DNA of 7,471 bases. Source: Polyangia bacterium (lineage in GTDB: Bacteria > Myxococcota_A > Polyangia > Polyangiales > Polyangiaceae). Each line of letters opens with the position of its first letter. The stretch's first letter is position 1. The notes beneath the pieces were generated by a model. It saw only the letters and a list, made by a program, of their open reading frames with translations, did not search any database and was not told the origin of the DNA. This document shows positions 5,754 through 7,471 of this stretch, piece after piece. The stretch spans positions 1 through 7,471 of the forward strand of contig JAUILJ010000386.1 of the NCBI GenBank assembly GCA_030433055.1, in the 5' to 3' direction. Position numbers and translations under genes: made by a program.

Positions 5754-7349
5754 TCAGCGCACCAACGCTGACCAGTCGGGCTTCTCAGGTGGAGCGGCGT
5801 CCTCCAGATCCATCTGCGCCAGCTGGAGCTTGCCGGCGAGGTCGACGTTGACACACTGCCACCGGGTGTAGGCTTCGATCACCCAGATCCCGCTCTCACG
5901 GGTACCGTTGCCGCTAGCGCCGTTGCCGCCGAACGGCAAGTGCGCCTCGGCCCCAGTCGTGGAGTTGTTCACGCTGGTCATGCCCGCGGTGATCTCCTCC
6001 TTGAAGCGCAGCATCGCCCTCGCGTCGCGCGTGTAGATCGCGCTCGAGAGGCCATACTGCGTGCCGTTGGCCGCCTCGATCGCTTCATCGATACCGTCCA
6101 CCTCGACCAAGTTCACGGTGGGGCCGAAGCACTCCTCCTGGGCGACCCGCATGTTCATCTTCACGTGGTCAAAGATGCGCGGAGTGGCGTACAGGCCCTT
6201 CTCGGCGTTACCTGCGAAGTTCGCCGGTTCATTGCCAGGCGTGATGCGCTTGCCATCCAGCAGCAGGTTGGCACCGTCCTCGATGCCCACGGAGCGCTGC
6301 GCGACCCAGCGCTCCAGGAAGCGCTCGTTGATGAAGGGGCCGTAGGCAATGCTCTCGTCCAGCGGATCACCGATCTTCAGTGCGGACGCCTTCTTCACGA
6401 GCAAGTCGCGGACTTGCGGCATCACCTTGCGATCGACGATGATGTTCCCGCAGCTCGTGCACCGTTGCCCCGCGGTACCAAAGCTCGACCACAGCGCACC
6501 GTCCACCGCCAGCTCGATGTCAGCGTCCGCCAGGATGACGAGGGGGTTCTTGCCCCCGAGTTCGAGCGAGGGTCGCTTGAGGTTGCGGCCGCACGCCTCA
6601 CCCACCATGCGCCCCACCTCGGTGGAGCCGGTGAACGAGATCTTGTCGAGCAGCTGCTCGTCGGTCATCTCGATCAAGAACTGGCCGGCGCCGTCCTTGC
6701 CGCCACCATGCACCACGCTCAGCACCCCGCGAGGCAATCCGGCGCGATACCACAAATCTGCAAACAGCGCGCCCACGCCGGGCGCGTCGTCGCTGGGCTT
6801 CCAGACCACGCTATTTCCGCAGAGCAAAGCAGGAACGATCTTCCAGCTGGGGACGGCGATGGGGAAATTGCCGGCGGTGATCACTCCAACGACCCCGACG
6901 GGCCGACGGTAGGTGAACAGCTCCTTGTTTGGTAGCTCGCTGGGCACGGTTTGCCCGTACAGCCGACGTCCCTCGCTCTGGAAGAAGTCGCAGGTGTCAA
7001 TGGCCTCCTGAACGCTGCCCCGCGCCTCGCGGATCGGCTTGCCCATCTCACGGCTCACGAAGCGCGAGAGGCTCTCCTTTTCCTCACGCAAAAGCTGCCC
7101 CAGGCGCCCGATGATCTGGGCGCGACCTGGAGCGGGCGTGCGAGCCCAAGCGCGCTGTGCGGCTCGCGGCTTCTGACACGCCTCTCGCACGTCCTCCTTG
7201 GTGGAGAGTGGAGCGAGGGTCACTACGTCGTCGCGATGGGACGGGCTGCGGCTGGCGTAGGTGTGGCTGGACTCGCGTTCCTGCCCGTCAATCACGTTGG
7301 GCACGATCAGCGTCGACGGGTGCCCATTGTCCTGAGGAGTCGTTTTCAT
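5754..7349 (-). CDS. NAD(P)+-dependent aldehyde dehydrogenase family protein
   Basis: Oxidises an aldehyde to the acid using NAD(P)+; the substrate is not identifiable. The 531 residues fit the superfamily (about 480-530), with a short N-terminal extension. Catalytic and cofactor residues are all present: Asn161 (TAGNFPIAVPSWK), Lys184 (WKPS), GSTEVG at 241-246, Glu263 (ELGGKNP), nucleophile Cys297 (GQRCTSC), and the EECFGP motif with Glu406 and Phe408. Asp187 sits where an acidic residue usually favours NAD+ over NADP+, so NAD+ is the likelier cofactor (inference). A second cysteine, Cys300, lies three residues after the nucleophile, as in several other family members. The C-terminal end (EAYTRWQCVNVDLAGKLQLAQMD) is not that of the well-known betaine or succinate-semialdehyde enzymes as far as I can tell. 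The ATG at 7349 lacks a clear Shine-Dalgarno. It is a single gene here, converging on the gene at 4343-5671. Confidence 0.96.
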   Translation of the reverse strand: MKTTPQDNGHPSTLIVPNVIDGQERESSHTYASRSPSHRDDVVTLAPLSTKEDVREACQKPRAAQRAWARTPAPGRAQIIGRLGQLLREEKESLSRFVSREMGKPIREARGSVQEAIDTCDFFQSEGRRLYGQTVPSELPNKELFTYRRPVGVVGVITAGNFPIAVPSWKIVPALLCGNSVVWKPSDDAPGVGALFADLWYRAGLPRGVLSVVHGGGKDGAGQFLIEMTDEQLLDKISFTGSTEVGRMVGEACGRNLKRPSLELGGKNPLVILADADIELAVDGALWSSFGTAGQRCTSCGNIIVDRKVMPQVRDLLVKKASALKIGDPLDESIAYGPFINERFLERWVAQRSVGIEDGANLLLDGKRITPGNEPANFAGNAEKGLYATPRIFDHVKMNMRVAQEECFGPTVNLVEVDGIDEAIEAANGTQYGLSSAIYTRDARAMLRFKEEITAGMTSVNNSTTGAEAHLPFGGNGASGNGTRESGIWVIEAYTRWQCVNVDLAGKLQLAQMDLEDAAPPEKPDWSALVR

Positions 7350-7385
7350 GGCGGGAGATTGGCTGCCGTACGGGGTCGCCGCAAG

Positions 7386-7414
7386 GCTGCTCAGATCGGC
7401 AGTATGCTGCTCAG
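7386..7414. promoter_or_regulatory. Direct repeats upstream of the aldehyde dehydrogenase gene
   Basis: GCTGCTCAG occurs at 7386-7394 and 7406-7414, exactly 20 bp apart, which places both copies on the same face of the DNA. They lie 37-65 bp upstream of the ATG at 7349, where a promoter is expected. CATACT (minus strand, 7401-7406) between them is a possible -10 with four of six matches, but no good -35 is seen. The 11-base palindrome CTGCACTGCAG at 7429-7439 lies just beyond. No gene is visible in 7350-7471. Confidence 0.3.
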
Positions 7415-7471
7415 TCTGCGCGGGCTGACTGCACTGCAGATCCGGCGCGTCTCACCCCCAGATCCGAGCGA

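Noticed and set aside
5066..5854. A 262-codon open frame on the minus strand opposite the helical-protein gene, overlapping the end of the dehydrogenase gene
   Set aside because: It runs through the terminator stem-loop and into another gene, is Arg/Leu-rich without motifs, and the opposite frame has better codon choice and a plausible start.
5940..6935. A 331-codon open frame on the plus strand opposite the aldehyde dehydrogenase gene
   Set aside because: It lies wholly antisense to a gene with all catalytic motifs intact; its translation is Arg/His/Val-rich without domain features, as expected of an antisense frame in GC-rich DNA.

Overview
The window is GC-rich (roughly two-thirds GC by eye) with strong G/C preference at third codon positions, several GTG starts and few clear Shine-Dalgarno sites. 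Together with a candidate sigma-54 promoter carrying upstream palindromes, this suggests a high-GC proteobacterium-like chromosome, possibly Myxococcota. That placement is an inference from style, not from a marker gene. There is no tRNA, rRNA, CRISPR array, insertion sequence or phage gene.

Layout from left to right. Five genes on the minus strand fill positions 60-4229; read in their own direction they are a MarR-family regulator (4229-3774), a small zinc-ribbon protein (3770-3528), an arrestin-fold-like protein (3458-2376), a degenerate receiver-domain protein (2131-1676) and a radical SAM/SPASM-like protein with an extra C-terminal region (1637-60). The MarR and zinc-ribbon genes are 3 bp apart and look translationally coupled. 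The receiver and radical SAM genes are about 38 bp apart and look like a two-gene unit. A 244-bp gap (2132-2375) in front of that unit holds a candidate sigma-54 (-24/-12) promoter, two copies of a 12-bp palindrome about 95 and 120 bp upstream of the predicted start site, and a long hairpin predicted to begin at the very 5' end of the transcript.

A plus-strand gene at 4343-5671 diverges from the MarR gene across a 113-bp spacer. It encodes a cysteine-free, alanine-rich, mostly helical protein of unknown function. It converges with a minus-strand aldehyde dehydrogenase gene (7349-5754); a perfect 12-bp stem-loop between them is a likely terminator. The dehydrogenase has all the catalytic residues of its superfamily.

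The point most worth following is the receiver/radical SAM unit. The receiver has lost its phosphorylatable aspartate (Asn instead) and its conserved lysine (Ser instead), so it probably acts as a phosphorylation-independent partner or sensor, and the unit appears to be under sigma-54/enhancer-binding-protein control. The substrate of the radical SAM enzyme cannot be read from the window, and no precursor peptide gene is visible.
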